DNA of 37,233 nucleotides, taken from IMG/VR virus record IMGVR_UViG_3300042691_044046, positions 1 to 37,233 of that record. One strand, 5' to 3'. This stretch comes from a virus. The translations under genes and the position numbers were made by a program. The notes beneath the pieces are model-generated. The model had not been told where the DNA came from. It was given only the letters and a program-made list of their open reading frames with translations, and ran no database searches. Position 1 is the first letter of the stretch. Every line of letters begins with the position of its first letter. Shown piece after piece: positions 22,411 to 30,115 of the stretch.

Positions 22411-22791
22411 ATGCTCGACGTCCAACAAGCCCGCTCTCTCGCCAATCCGGCGGCCTCTGCAAACGCCAACTCGGCCAGCATCGACCTCGGTCCATCCGGG
22501 GGATCATTTATCCAGCATGGCCAGCTGCGCTTCGACATCCCGGCGATGCCCAACCTTGCGGCCGGCGAAACACTCACGCTGACCATCCAAGACAGCGCAG
22601 ACAACTCCTCCTTCGCCTCCGCCGTCGGTTACTCGACGATCGTCATTACCGGGCAGGCTGGCGGTAGTCCGGCTCAAACCATCCGCCGCCCGATCGCCAC
22701 CGGCCTCCGCCGCTACGTGCGCTTCAACAGCGCCCGTGGCACAGGTGGCAATGTGACGGCTCAGTCGGTGACCTTCGGGCTGGAACTCTGA
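22411..22791 (+). CDS. Capsid decoration (cement) protein, Bbp16-like
   Basis: This 126-aa protein starts MLDVQQARSLANPAASA, with beta-rich text after: QLRFDIPAMPNLAAGETLTL, IQDSADNSSF and a final VTFGLEL. The pattern LT(I/V).(D)S.DNS.F and the gene position after the capsid gene match Bbp16-family cement proteins that trimerise on the capsid surface. The start follows a stretch with repeated TGAC-type triplets but no Shine-Dalgarno. Confidence 0.75.
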   Translation: MLDVQQARSLANPAASANANSASIDLGPSGGSFIQHGQLRFDIPAMPNLAAGETLTLTIQDSADNSSFASAVGYSTIVITGQAGGSPAQTIRRPIATGLRRYVRFNSARGTGGNVTAQSVTFGLEL

Positions 22792-22796
22792 TTGCC

Positions 22797-23180
22797 ATGC
22801 CAGCAAAAAAACCACCACACGCGACCGTGACCGCGCCCACTGAAGAGCCAGCGGCAGACGCTGCTGCCGAAACAGCTGAAGTGGCGGAAGCGCCTGCTGT
22901 CGATACACCGGAGCCGCCGGTTGCCGATGAGCCGGATGGCCCGACCGGACCGATCGGCGAGCAGGGACCCGAAGGCCAGCCGGGTGCGGAAAGCTCGCCA
23001 GTCCCAGCGGCGCTCTACCATTATGGCGACGGCCCCAATCTGGTGTCTGTGCCGGTGAGCGCGGAGTTTGATGAGATCACAGGTCTCTACTCGCTCTACT
23101 CGGTCGGCCGCGGGCGGACACTCTTGGTCTCTGGGGTGCCGGGTTCTCCGGATGCCATTCCCGGCTCCGTTACTGTTTGA
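22797..23180 (+). CDS. Structural protein with short collagen-like stretch
   Basis: The 127-aa protein begins just 5 bp after the cement gene. Residues ~12-45 are Ala/Glu/Pro-rich, followed by a G-x-y stretch (GPTGPIGEQGPEGQPG, residues 43-58) and a compact C-terminal domain (LYHYGDGPNLVSVPV onward). This could be a head-decoration or head-tail spacer protein; not assigned. It is the last gene before a strong hairpin at 23213. Confidence 0.6.
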   Translation: MPAKKPPHATVTAPTEEPAADAAAETAEVAEAPAVDTPEPPVADEPDGPTGPIGEQGPEGQPGAESSPVPAALYHYGDGPNLVSVPVSAEFDEITGLYSLYSVGRGRTLLVSGVPGSPDAIPGSVTV

Positions 23181-23212
23181 TCTGACGCGCTGCTCTCGCG
23201 TCTGCTGCCACT

Positions 23213-23242
23213 GGCCCGGCCCGGTTTCGACTGGGCCGGGCC
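23213..23242 (+). terminator. Strong GC hairpin after the capsid genes
   Basis: GGCCCGGCCC (23213-23222) pairs perfectly with GGGCCGGGCC (23233-23242) around a 10-nt loop. There is only TTC rather than a U-tract after it, so it may be a partial terminator or attenuator lowering transcription past the highly expressed capsid block. Confidence 0.5.
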
Positions 23243-23278
23243 GTTCTGCATCTGTCCTCAGTCATTCCCACTCATCGC

Positions 23279-23653
23279 ATGCCAGCATCCTTCCTCACAA
23301 AGTCCCTCCAGTTCCTCCAGGCCACATCGCTCCAGACGTTCGGGGGTGATGAATTCGTGTGGTGGCCAGCCGTGCGCGGCAGCAGCGAATACGTCGTCAG
23401 GATCCCGGTGGTCGCTGCTGTGGCTCGCGGATCGTCGGCGGCCGTCACGGGCCTCATCGACATCGCAACGGATCAACGGGAGCTGCATCTGACGGCTGCC
23501 GACTTCCCGTTCCCTCCGCGCGACAATGACTGCTTCCTCCTCGGTCCCGCTTCTGGGGATGGGCCGGACATCGAGCAGTGCCGGCTCTGCACTGTCAAGG
23601 ATGCGAGGACCTACGGCCCGCTGCTCAAGATGTCCGCCGTCCGTCAGGATTGA
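23279..23653 (+). CDS. Head-completion / neck protein (position-based)
   Basis: The 124-aa protein (MPASFLTKSLQFLQATSLQT) has mixed alpha/beta text and no recognised motif. It lies between the head module and the tail-terminator-like genes, the usual site of head-closure proteins. It has no Shine-Dalgarno, and starts in the CATGCC context shared by several late genes here. Confidence 0.55.
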   Translation: MPASFLTKSLQFLQATSLQTFGGDEFVWWPAVRGSSEYVVRIPVVAAVARGSSAAVTGLIDIATDQRELHLTAADFPFPPRDNDCFLLGPASGDGPDIEQCRLCTVKDARTYGPLLKMSAVRQD

Positions 23654-23657
23654 GGCT

Positions 23658-23679
23658 CTCCATACAATCTCCATACATC
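23658..23679 (+). repeat. Second copy of the tandem CTCCATACA leader
   Basis: It is identical over 22 bp to 19550-19571 and ends 12 bp before the ATG at 23692 (the first copy ends 6 bp before its ATG). Confidence 0.85.
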
Positions 23680-23691
23680 TCCCGCGAAATC

Positions 23692-24387
23692 ATGTCCAAG
23701 CAGCCGCTTTTTTCTGTCATCGATCGATCTGCTGTCGATGCGATCAATCGATACGCCATGCATCGGGCTTTCCAAGGGAAGGCTCTCATCGATACCTTCC
23801 GGAAGATCATGAAATTCTGGGTGCATTTTGCCATCGGCAAAATCCCTCGCGGAAACCGGGAGAAGATCATCTCAAACCTAATGCAGGTGGTGGTCGGGTA
23901 CACGCGTCTGTCGGTCGCAAACAAGGGAATCAAGAGCAGTCTCCGCTCGCGCAAAGTCGTCCGAAAGGTCAGCACCAACCGCTTCCGGGGGACGCTCGCT
24001 GATCGATTGGCGAGGCAGCGGAGCGCCCGCACCGGGAAGCCCCTGAGCCCGTCGAGGTTTGTCTCGGGGAAGGCGTGGAGCGCGGGCCTGCACCGGGCCG
24101 GACTTGCGCCGGCTATCGCTGGGGCAGGGGTCCCTTACCGTGCGCGGCTCCCGAAGCTCAAGAACCCGGCGGGTAGCTACGAGGAGAAAATCATGACAAA
24201 CACGGTCAGTATCACAGCCCTCAATTTCGCGTCGTCCAATGGGTCCCGGGCTGCCGGCATCGAGGGTCTTGCTCCGTCGGCGTTTTCGGCTGCTCAGAAC
24301 GAGGTCTATGCGCAGGTCAACAAATGGCTGACGATCGACATAAGGAACGCAGCCAAGGACGTTGGATTTCGCCTGCTTCAGCCATGA
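23692..24387 (+). CDS. Head-tail joining / tail-completion protein candidate
   Basis: This 231-aa protein is basic in its first ~130 residues (NKGIKSSLRSRKVVRKVSTN), unlike its neighbours. It starts at ATG 23692 (MSKQPLFSVIDRS) after the repeated leader. The end overlaps the next gene as ATGA. Position fits a neck or tail-completion protein; the sequence family is not recognised. Confidence 0.55.
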   Translation: MSKQPLFSVIDRSAVDAINRYAMHRAFQGKALIDTFRKIMKFWVHFAIGKIPRGNREKIISNLMQVVVGYTRLSVANKGIKSSLRSRKVVRKVSTNRFRGTLADRLARQRSARTGKPLSPSRFVSGKAWSAGLHRAGLAPAIAGAGVPYRARLPKLKNPAGSYEEKIMTNTVSITALNFASSNGSRAAGIEGLAPSAFSAAQNEVYAQVNKWLTIDIRNAAKDVGFRLLQP

Positions 24388-24914
24388 CATTTATCCCTAC
24401 TTACTCGGATCCATCGGATGCTCTTGTCTCCGCGGTCGAGGGCCTGCTGCGAAACGGCCCGGGTGCAGGAATCGTATCCCCCGCGTGGGCTGTCGGCGCG
24501 CCTGCGCCAGCTGGACATTGGCTGCTGCCGGAGGGCACGCAGCTGTACCGGTACGATGAGCCGGACCAGCTGCGGCCTCCAGCAGTGCTGATCGCGCAGC
24601 ACGAGCAGACGACTCGGCGCACGGAGCACGATGCAAGGTTCTGGCTCGTCCCCATCTATCTCGGAATCATCTGGGCTCGGGATATGTCGCGCATCAATCC
24701 CGAGGCCATCCGCCGACGCCTGGAATGCCTCTTCGGCATGGGGGTCATGGATGCCGGAGTTCCTCGGCCCATCACGAACCTGCTGAGCACAGACCGCGTG
24801 CAAGTGCACCATGTCCGGAATGCGGCTGTCGATTTCCTGAAGGACGAGAGCAACCGGCCCAAATTCGAGGTCTACCTCACCTATTTCGCCTCCGGGCGTC
24901 ACACCGAATCCTGA
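24384..24914 (+). CDS. Tail-terminator-like protein (position-based)
   Basis: The 176-aa protein starts at an ATGA overlap (MTFIPTYSDPSDALVSAVEG). It has alternating helix and strand text and no known motif. Tail-terminator proteins (lambda gpU-like) of similar size usually stand here, just before the tail-tube genes. Not certain. Confidence 0.5.
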   Translation: MTFIPTYSDPSDALVSAVEGLLRNGPGAGIVSPAWAVGAPAPAGHWLLPEGTQLYRYDEPDQLRPPAVLIAQHEQTTRRTEHDARFWLVPIYLGIIWARDMSRINPEAIRRRLECLFGMGVMDAGVPRPITNLLSTDRVQVHHVRNAAVDFLKDESNRPKFEVYLTYFASGRHTES

Positions 24915-24918
24915 TCTC

Positions 24919-26469
24919 ATGCCTGTCACCGTCGTTGATCCCGAGGCCGCCATCCTGCTCCACGCCACCGATGCCGCTTTTGATGCATCGACCAGTTCCC
25001 TCCTGCTGCTCCAGCAGGAGGATTTCCTGCTGGTGCGACAATGCGTCCGGTCGGCAGCGTGCCAGACAGAGCGCGTCCTGGGCTACCCGGTGGTTGGGGG
25101 CGTCATCCGACAGCGCCAGCTGGTGTATCGTCGCGATGACGACCAGACTCTTGAGTATCGGATTGAGGCCGAGGCGCTCGCCATCGATGGGCTCGCGGAC
25201 TATCATCCCGGAGCCACCCTCAACGGTGAGGATCTTGAATTCCTGAACGGTTCGGATTCGCCGGCTCCGTTCTTGTTCACGGCCGGCGGGAAGTACATCT
25301 ACCTGGCTCCCTCGGTTACGGCCCGAGCTGGGGACCTCGCGGAGGTCTCGTTCACGGTGGCCTACGAGGGCGCAACATTCGACGCAGCGCGCAGCGGAGC
25401 CGCCCGGCTGACGATCGATCCGGTGGTCCCGCTGACCGTCCTTGAGGGAGACGAATGCTCCATCCAGCTGCTCGCCATTGGATCATCCGGCCTGACTCCG
25501 GATTGGTCGGCCACCGGCATTCCGGCGGGCCTCGCCATCGCGGAATCTGGGTATTCCGCGGAGATTGCCGGGACGGTATCCGGTTCGGGGGTCTACGGGG
25601 TCGAGGTCGTCGCGTTGGATTCCGCATCGGGAGCCACCGATTCCGTTTCATTCGCCCTCACAGTCTCGCCAAATGTGGATCTGCCTGCGCAGGCGGAGTT
25701 TCCGCTGACCAGTTCGACGCTGCTGGCTTCGCTTCTCGCGGATGTGCTGGAGGGCGGGACTACCTTTGGACGGCCGGTCAGGATCACGCCTTACAACGGA
25801 GCGCCGACATCGGGAGGAACGGTGCTCTGGTCGCCAATCACCGTGGCGTCCTGGGAGATTTCGCCGGATGGCGGAGCGCCCGGCCCGCGCGTGATGAGCC
25901 TGTCGGATTCGGTCATTTTCCCGGGGACGGCCGGAGCCAAGACGGTCACGCACCTGCGCGTGGCTACGGATGCCGGGACAGTCATCGCAGACGTCGTGCT
26001 GGCATCCCCGGTGTCCGTCCCCGCGACATCGGCCTTCCGGCTGCGTGCTGGGCGTCTTTCGTTCTCCCTGCTCGCTGCTCATCAGGGCAGCGCTCTTGAG
26101 CCATCGCCGGCTGCCATCTATTTGGCCCGGCTTTTCGGGTTTTCCGCCGATCTTGGAGCGGCCTACGTCTGGCTGGAATACCACGAGACCGAGCCGTCCA
26201 ATGATTCGTCGGCCCCGGTGGCCGCCGCCACCATTCCGCGGACCGGCCCGACATGGAACGTCACTGGTGGCAACGCGGTCACTGCCACGACCTACCAAGG
26301 CGCGGAAACCGCTCCGGCTGGTGGGTGGTCGATCGGTTGGCGGGCCATCCGCCTCGCCTATCCCAGCAGCGCGCCGGCCATGGTGCTCAAGCAGCAGCTG
26401 GGTTCCCCGATCATCGTTGCAGCCGGCGCGAAAGTCCCCGCAGAAACGGTGTCAGTCGTCATCGGTTGA
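24919..26469 (+). CDS. Tail/neck structural protein with Ig-like (He_PIG) domain
   Basis: A 516-aa protein. The N-terminal ~150 residues are unassigned. Residues ~165-250 fit the putative-Ig (He_PIG) domain pattern: GIPAGLAIAESGYSAEIAGT, then VYGVEVVALDSASGATDSVS. The rest is beta-rich. Ig-like domains on phage virions often bind weakly to cell-surface sugars. The start MPVTVVDPEAA closely resembles the next gene's start MPVTPIDPESA, hinting that they share an N-terminal element. The stop is inside TTGAC, 19 bp before the next ATG. Confidence 0.65.
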   Translation: MPVTVVDPEAAILLHATDAAFDASTSSLLLLQQEDFLLVRQCVRSAACQTERVLGYPVVGGVIRQRQLVYRRDDDQTLEYRIEAEALAIDGLADYHPGATLNGEDLEFLNGSDSPAPFLFTAGGKYIYLAPSVTARAGDLAEVSFTVAYEGATFDAARSGAARLTIDPVVPLTVLEGDECSIQLLAIGSSGLTPDWSATGIPAGLAIAESGYSAEIAGTVSGSGVYGVEVVALDSASGATDSVSFALTVSPNVDLPAQAEFPLTSSTLLASLLADVLEGGTTFGRPVRITPYNGAPTSGGTVLWSPITVASWEISPDGGAPGPRVMSLSDSVIFPGTAGAKTVTHLRVATDAGTVIADVVLASPVSVPATSAFRLRAGRLSFSLLAAHQGSALEPSPAAIYLARLFGFSADLGAAYVWLEYHETEPSNDSSAPVAAATIPRTGPTWNVTGGNAVTATTYQGAETAPAGGWSIGWRAIRLAYPSSAPAMVLKQQLGSPIIVAAGAKVPAETVSVVIG

Positions 26470-26488
26470 CGGTGGTCAATGGGCAGCC

Positions 26489-26932
26489 ATGCCAGTCACC
26501 CCTATCGACCCAGAATCCGCCGTCATTTCTCACAGTTCCGAAACCTGCGACACTGAGTTCGGGATCAAGTACGCGATGGATGGTCTGCTGCTCAAATCGA
26601 TCGGCTACAAGCCGACTCGGCAGATGAAGGAGAAGTACAATCATCTGGACAGCGATGCGGTCGAGATTGCCACGAGGCCGCGCTACGAGATGGATGTCGA
26701 GGCGGACGTCACGTCCATTGCTGGGCCGCTGGTCACTCATCCCGGTGCGGCGATCGATCGAAGCGTGGTCACCAACTTCTACCCGTCGGTGGCCTTCGGG
26801 TTTCCGGCCCGAGGATATTTCCGCTTTGGGAATCCTGAACTCTCGGCAGTCCCCGGGGATCTCTATGCCCTGAAGTTCGGGCTCCGCCTGATCTACAAGC
26901 CGAACAATGCCTTCCAGCGGCTGACTGCCTGA
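26489..26932 (+). CDS. Probable major tail (tube) protein
   Basis: The 147-aa protein starts at ATG 26489 (MPVTPIDPESAVISHSSETC); the longer open frame upstream is not protein-like. It stands between neck genes and the tail-assembly chaperone, as major tail proteins do. It is followed by a perfect 11-bp hairpin that could cut transcription after a highly expressed gene. No family is recognised from sequence. A TTGAC motif lies 18 nt upstream of the ATG. Confidence 0.6.
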   Translation: MPVTPIDPESAVISHSSETCDTEFGIKYAMDGLLLKSIGYKPTRQMKEKYNHLDSDAVEIATRPRYEMDVEADVTSIAGPLVTHPGAAIDRSVVTNFYPSVAFGFPARGYFRFGNPELSAVPGDLYALKFGLRLIYKPNNAFQRLTA

Positions 26933-26969
26933 GCGCATGATCTGCTTTCGATTCTCCGTTGCCGACCTG

Positions 26970-26999
26970 GCCCACGGTGCAGCCCTCCGCACCGTGGGC
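26970..26999 (+). terminator. Perfect 11-bp hairpin after the tail-tube gene
   Basis: GCCCACGGTGC (26970-26980) pairs with GCACCGTGGGC (26989-26999) across an 8-nt loop, followed by TTTC. It lies between the tail-tube stop and the ATG at 27012. A longer frame from an ATG at 26937 would include it as coding, but its perfect pairing favours a regulatory hairpin. Confidence 0.6.
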
Positions 27000-27011
27000 T
27001 TTCGGCTGCGG

Positions 27012-27683
27012 ATGAAGGCCGTCCAGCCGGAGGATCAATCTGCCCGGTGGTCTGCATGGGTCGAGGAACGGGCCAACGAGGCGGAGCAGGCTCTCGCCGA
27101 CGCCATGGCCGGCCGTCTCACGTGGTCTGCCCCGCTCGCGGCTGCCATGCGCGGCATCGAGGCGGAAAAAGCGTTTGCGGCGTGGCTGAGGGATCCATCG
27201 GCAGTTCCGGAAAAATGGACATCGCGAGAAATGCCCCAGGAACCCCGGGCTTTCCCTCTGCGCACCGCCAAGGATCTGGCGATCGCTGCTGGCCTCGCTG
27301 CTGTCGGATGGCTGCCGCATGCCCACATCATCAGCGGCCCGGCGTTCGTGCTGCCGGGCCGTCTCCCGGAGGATGTGCTTTCGCTGGAGTCCACACTGCG
27401 CGAACTGGAAAACCCTGCCACGGAGCATCCTGTGGCCTACGCTGCGCAGGCTGCTGCCAACTGGCAGTACATGCAGACAAAGCTGGACCCATCGAAGGCA
27501 TCGGCGCTGACTTTCCTCCTGCGGGGAACCGGCACGCGGAGCGCCATCGTCTCGCGCGAGCTGCTCGAAAGCAGCCGGCCGTACATCGAGGTCCCATTGC
27601 CGGACGGTCAATCGGTCCGGATCCGCAACCGATTCCGCGATCAGGTTGGCAGGCATCTGCGCGGGCTGTCGGCTGCGGGCTGA
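27012..27683 (+). CDS. Tail gene of unknown function upstream of the chaperone
   Basis: I place the start at ATG 27012 (MKAVQPEDQSARWSAWVEER, 223 aa) because the frame upstream (from 26937) would translate a perfect hairpin. The protein is helical at its N-terminal end and mixed after; residue stretch LTFLLRGTGTRSAIVSREL is distinctive but not recognised. It stands between the major tail gene and the chaperone. An assembly role is likely from its position. Confidence 0.55.
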   Translation: MKAVQPEDQSARWSAWVEERANEAEQALADAMAGRLTWSAPLAAAMRGIEAEKAFAAWLRDPSAVPEKWTSREMPQEPRAFPLRTAKDLAIAAGLAAVGWLPHAHIISGPAFVLPGRLPEDVLSLESTLRELENPATEHPVAYAAQAAANWQYMQTKLDPSKASALTFLLRGTGTRSAIVSRELLESSRPYIEVPLPDGQSVRIRNRFRDQVGRHLRGLSAAG

Positions 27684-27702
27684 TTGACTGCCGCTCCTAG
27701 GC

Positions 27703-28425
27703 ATGCAGAGCCCAGAGAGCCTCGAAAGTTACCTGTCGTCCGCCGCAACAAGTGGCCGCAAATCTGAACCGGCTGACGCCATCCCGGATCAGGAACGAGA
27801 CACGGTGTGGATTGATACCCCGGCGGTCGAATACCTGCCAAATGGGATGCCTCTGCGCATGACGCTGCGCCGGCGCATGGTCATCGCGGAACTCTTCGGC
27901 AACGAGTTCGGGGGCGTGCACATCCCATTCCTGATCCCCGTGGCGGAAATCGTCCTGTACCTAGCTGCGCACGAAAAAGCGGTCTGGGAGCGACCGGTGC
28001 GAGGCGCTGACGGCGAGGTGAAGCCTCTGTTCCGGCATGTCGAGCTGCTGGCCGCCACCGCCCGGGATTGGGTCGATGCGACCTTCTCGTCTGACCCGTC
28101 AATGACTCCTGTCCGGCTTTGCGTGCTGGCGGCCGCGCTCTGGGATTACCATGAATCCACGCGGGTGGGCGTTGAAAAAAAAACGAGTCTGCTGACGCGT
28201 CAGGATCCTTCCCTGAGCAAGCCCAGCAGTGGCTCTGGATCGCCTCAGGAGGAGACGTCACCAAGTGGGAGCACATCCTCGACCACGTGCCACTCCGGGA
28301 CCTCCACGCCACCGTCCACGCTTGGCTGTGCTCCAGAGGAATCTCCTGCATCAGCCCACGAGATGCCGCTGCAGCAGCAGCCGACCTCAACCGCCGGCTC
28401 GCCTCATTCGGCCTCTGAATTCTAA
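27703..28425 (+). CDS. Tail assembly chaperone (gpG-like), frame-0 product
   Basis: From ATG 27703 (MQSPESLESYLSSAATSG) the first ~160 codons encode an ordinary soluble protein. An A9 run follows (28175-28183, codons GAA AAA AAA ACG). After it the frame-0 reading becomes Ser/Pro/Thr-rich low-complexity text that looks like out-of-frame translation. The -1 frame continues as good protein sequence instead. It lies directly before the tape measure, where long-tailed phages encode gpG and gpGT by -1 slippage. Confidence 0.75.
   Translation: MQSPESLESYLSSAATSGRKSEPADAIPDQERDTVWIDTPAVEYLPNGMPLRMTLRRRMVIAELFGNEFGGVHIPFLIPVAEIVLYLAAHEKAVWERPVRGADGEVKPLFRHVELLAATARDWVDATFSSDPSMTPVRLCVLAAALWDYHESTRVGVEKKTSLLTRQDPSLSKPSSGSGSPQEETSPSGSTSSTTCHSGTSTPPSTLGCAPEESPASAHEMPLQQQPTSTAGSPHSASEF
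28175..28183 (+). other. A9 slippery run: probable -1 frameshift site
   Basis: Nine A's in the context GTTGA8-9CG, read as GAA AAA AAA ACG, the sort of A AAA AAA heptamer on which tRNA-Lys slips. A one-base backward slip continues as AAC GAG TCT. A sequence undercall (true A10) would give the same result, so the read data should be checked. Confidence 0.7.
28182..28418 (+). CDS. Tail chaperone -1 frame extension (gpT-like part of gpGT)
   Basis: The -1 frame from the slip site encodes 78 residues (NESADASGSFPEQAQQWLWI and onward, with VTKWEHILDHVPLRDLHATV and ending RLASFGL), a normal amphipathic, Trp-containing sequence ending at TGA 28416-28418. Joined to the first 160 codons it gives a ~238-aa fusion. 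The tape measure starts 10 bp after its stop. In lambda the gpGT fusion recruits the major tail protein to the tape measure. Confidence 0.7.
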   Translation, partial: NESADASGSFPEQAQQWLWIASGGDVTKWEHILDHVPLRDLHATVHAWLCSRGISCISPRDAAAAAADLNRRLASFGL

Positions 28426-28428
28426 GGC

Positions 28429-30114
28429 ATGGCCAACAAAACCACAGGCGTCGGAGCGTCGCTCCACACGGACTCGGAGCCGTGGAAAAAGGGTCTGAAT
28501 CAGGCCCGTGCGGAGGCTGTCAAATTCGCCAACTCGCTGTCGTCGATTCGTGGTGAGCCGGGCTTCTTCAAGGGCATGCAGTCCTCGGCTTCCCAGTCGG
28601 GCCTGAAGTTCACGGAGCTGGCCAGCAAGATGGCATTGGCTGGTGCCGCGCTGGGTGCCATGGGTGCCGTGGGAGACAAGCTCAAGGAGGCCGCCCAGGT
28701 GGAAATGGATTTCGAGTCGGCTGTGGCCGGCCTCGCTGCCGTCAGCGATGGCAGCGAGACTCTCAAGTCTCAGCTCAATGAGTTGATGGCTCTCGGCGAA
28801 AAGCCTGGACTTGGGTTCCAGCAGGTGATCAAAGGAGCGCGCGACCTGCAGTCCGTTGGGTTAAGTGCGAAGGATGCGCGGAGCGCGATGGAGCAGTTCG
28901 GCAATGCCGTGGCCCTCGTCGGTGGTGGCAAGAATGAGTTCGCCGAGGTGATGGTCAGCCTTCGCCAAATCATGAGCACCGGGCAGGTGGACATGGAGAA
29001 CCTGAAGGAGATTTCGACTCGGATCCCTCAGTTCCTGCAGATCGCTGCCAACCTCGACAAGACCAATGCTGACAAGTTCGTGGCTGGCGCGGTGGAGGCG
29101 CTTGGCCAGCTGCCGCGGGCTGCCATCACGGCCAGCGAGGCGGTGAGCAACCTCGACGACAGCTGGAAGAAGACCATGCTGGAGATGAGCAATGGGAGGA
29201 TCGTCGATGTGGTCAAGAACGAGACTGCAGCTGCGCAGGCCCTCATGAAAGGGGACCTCGCTGGTGCAGCAAAATATCAGGCGGCCGCTGCGCAGGCAGC
29301 CATTGCTCCCAAGGATCTCGTGGCCGGCTACGAGTTGAGCCCGGAGGAAATCAAGAAGCGGGCCGATGCCAAGGCTGCTGCGGATCGTGCGCAGATCGAT
29401 GCTGCGAATCAGAAATTCGCAAAGGCTGAGAACCTGAAGAATTTGGAAGCGGAGCTGGAAATGGCTCGCATCGATGGGGATCAGGATGCCATCGATGCTG
29501 CGCAGGAAAAGCTCGCCATCGCTGAGCGCCTCGCGGATGTCATGAAGGAGAACAAGCTCACGGAAGAGCAGGCCCTCACGCTCATCAAGGCTCAGGTCGA
29601 AAATGAGCGGGAACGGGCCGAAACAATCAAAGCGGCGGAGCAAATGAAGGAGGCCGCGAAGCGGCGCGAAGAAAGCAGCATGGCAGTCGGTGCCACGGCC
29701 GAAGACATTGCCATTCAAGAAGCGCGGGCACGTGGGCACACGAAAAAGGCGGAACGCATGGAGCGCACCCGCTCCGAGAATCAGCTGCGTTCCCAACTCA
29801 TCGAACAGGGAGTCGATCCCCGGCAGGCTGCGGCTCTCGCAAGCCGGAAGTCTCAAGCGGATGAGGATGCTGATTACTTCGCTCAGACCGGACGTCGCAA
29901 GACCCGGGGTGCGGTCAGCCAGAACAATCCTCTGCGCATGGGTGCGGGCTGGGGCAGGGAGGCCGGGTGGTCGCAAGAGTCGAAGCTGGACACGGCACCG
30001 GGCCAAGGGGCGGCGGCCGAAAGCCGCGAATTGGCAAAGCTACTGACTCAGATCAGGGACCAGCTGGTCGAGAATCGCCCAACCATTGCCCAGCGAAGCG
30101 CCCCTCGAGCCTGA
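28429..30114 (+). CDS. Tape measure protein
   Basis: The 561-aa protein is almost wholly helical. Residues ~65-90 are hydrophobic (MALAGAALGAMGAVGDKLKE). The stretch AGLAAVSDGSETLKSQLNEL, then ARDLQSVGLSAKDARSAMEQ and EVMVSLRQIMSTGQVDMENL, with ISTRIPQFLQIA, is the conserved N-terminal domain of siphovirus tape measures. A long Ala/Glu/Lys coiled-coil follows (300-430). At about 1.5 A per residue it predicts a tail near 84 nm. It is short for the class and has no lytic transglycosylase or peptidase domain, so cell-wall entry must depend on other proteins. Confidence 0.9.
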   Translation: MANKTTGVGASLHTDSEPWKKGLNQARAEAVKFANSLSSIRGEPGFFKGMQSSASQSGLKFTELASKMALAGAALGAMGAVGDKLKEAAQVEMDFESAVAGLAAVSDGSETLKSQLNELMALGEKPGLGFQQVIKGARDLQSVGLSAKDARSAMEQFGNAVALVGGGKNEFAEVMVSLRQIMSTGQVDMENLKEISTRIPQFLQIAANLDKTNADKFVAGAVEALGQLPRAAITASEAVSNLDDSWKKTMLEMSNGRIVDVVKNETAAAQALMKGDLAGAAKYQAAAAQAAIAPKDLVAGYELSPEEIKKRADAKAAADRAQIDAANQKFAKAENLKNLEAELEMARIDGDQDAIDAAQEKLAIAERLADVMKENKLTEEQALTLIKAQVENERERAETIKAAEQMKEAAKRREESSMAVGATAEDIAIQEARARGHTKKAERMERTRSENQLRSQLIEQGVDPRQAAALASRKSQADEDADYFAQTGRRKTRGAVSQNNPLRMGAGWGREAGWSQESKLDTAPGQGAAAESRELAKLLTQIRDQLVENRPTIAQRSAPRA

Positions 30115-30115
30115 C

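Noticed and set aside
28186-28425. Ser/Thr/Pro-rich frame-0 tail of the chaperone as a functional domain
   Set aside because: Its composition is that of out-of-frame translation and the -1 frame reads as ordinary protein; kept only as the unshifted product.
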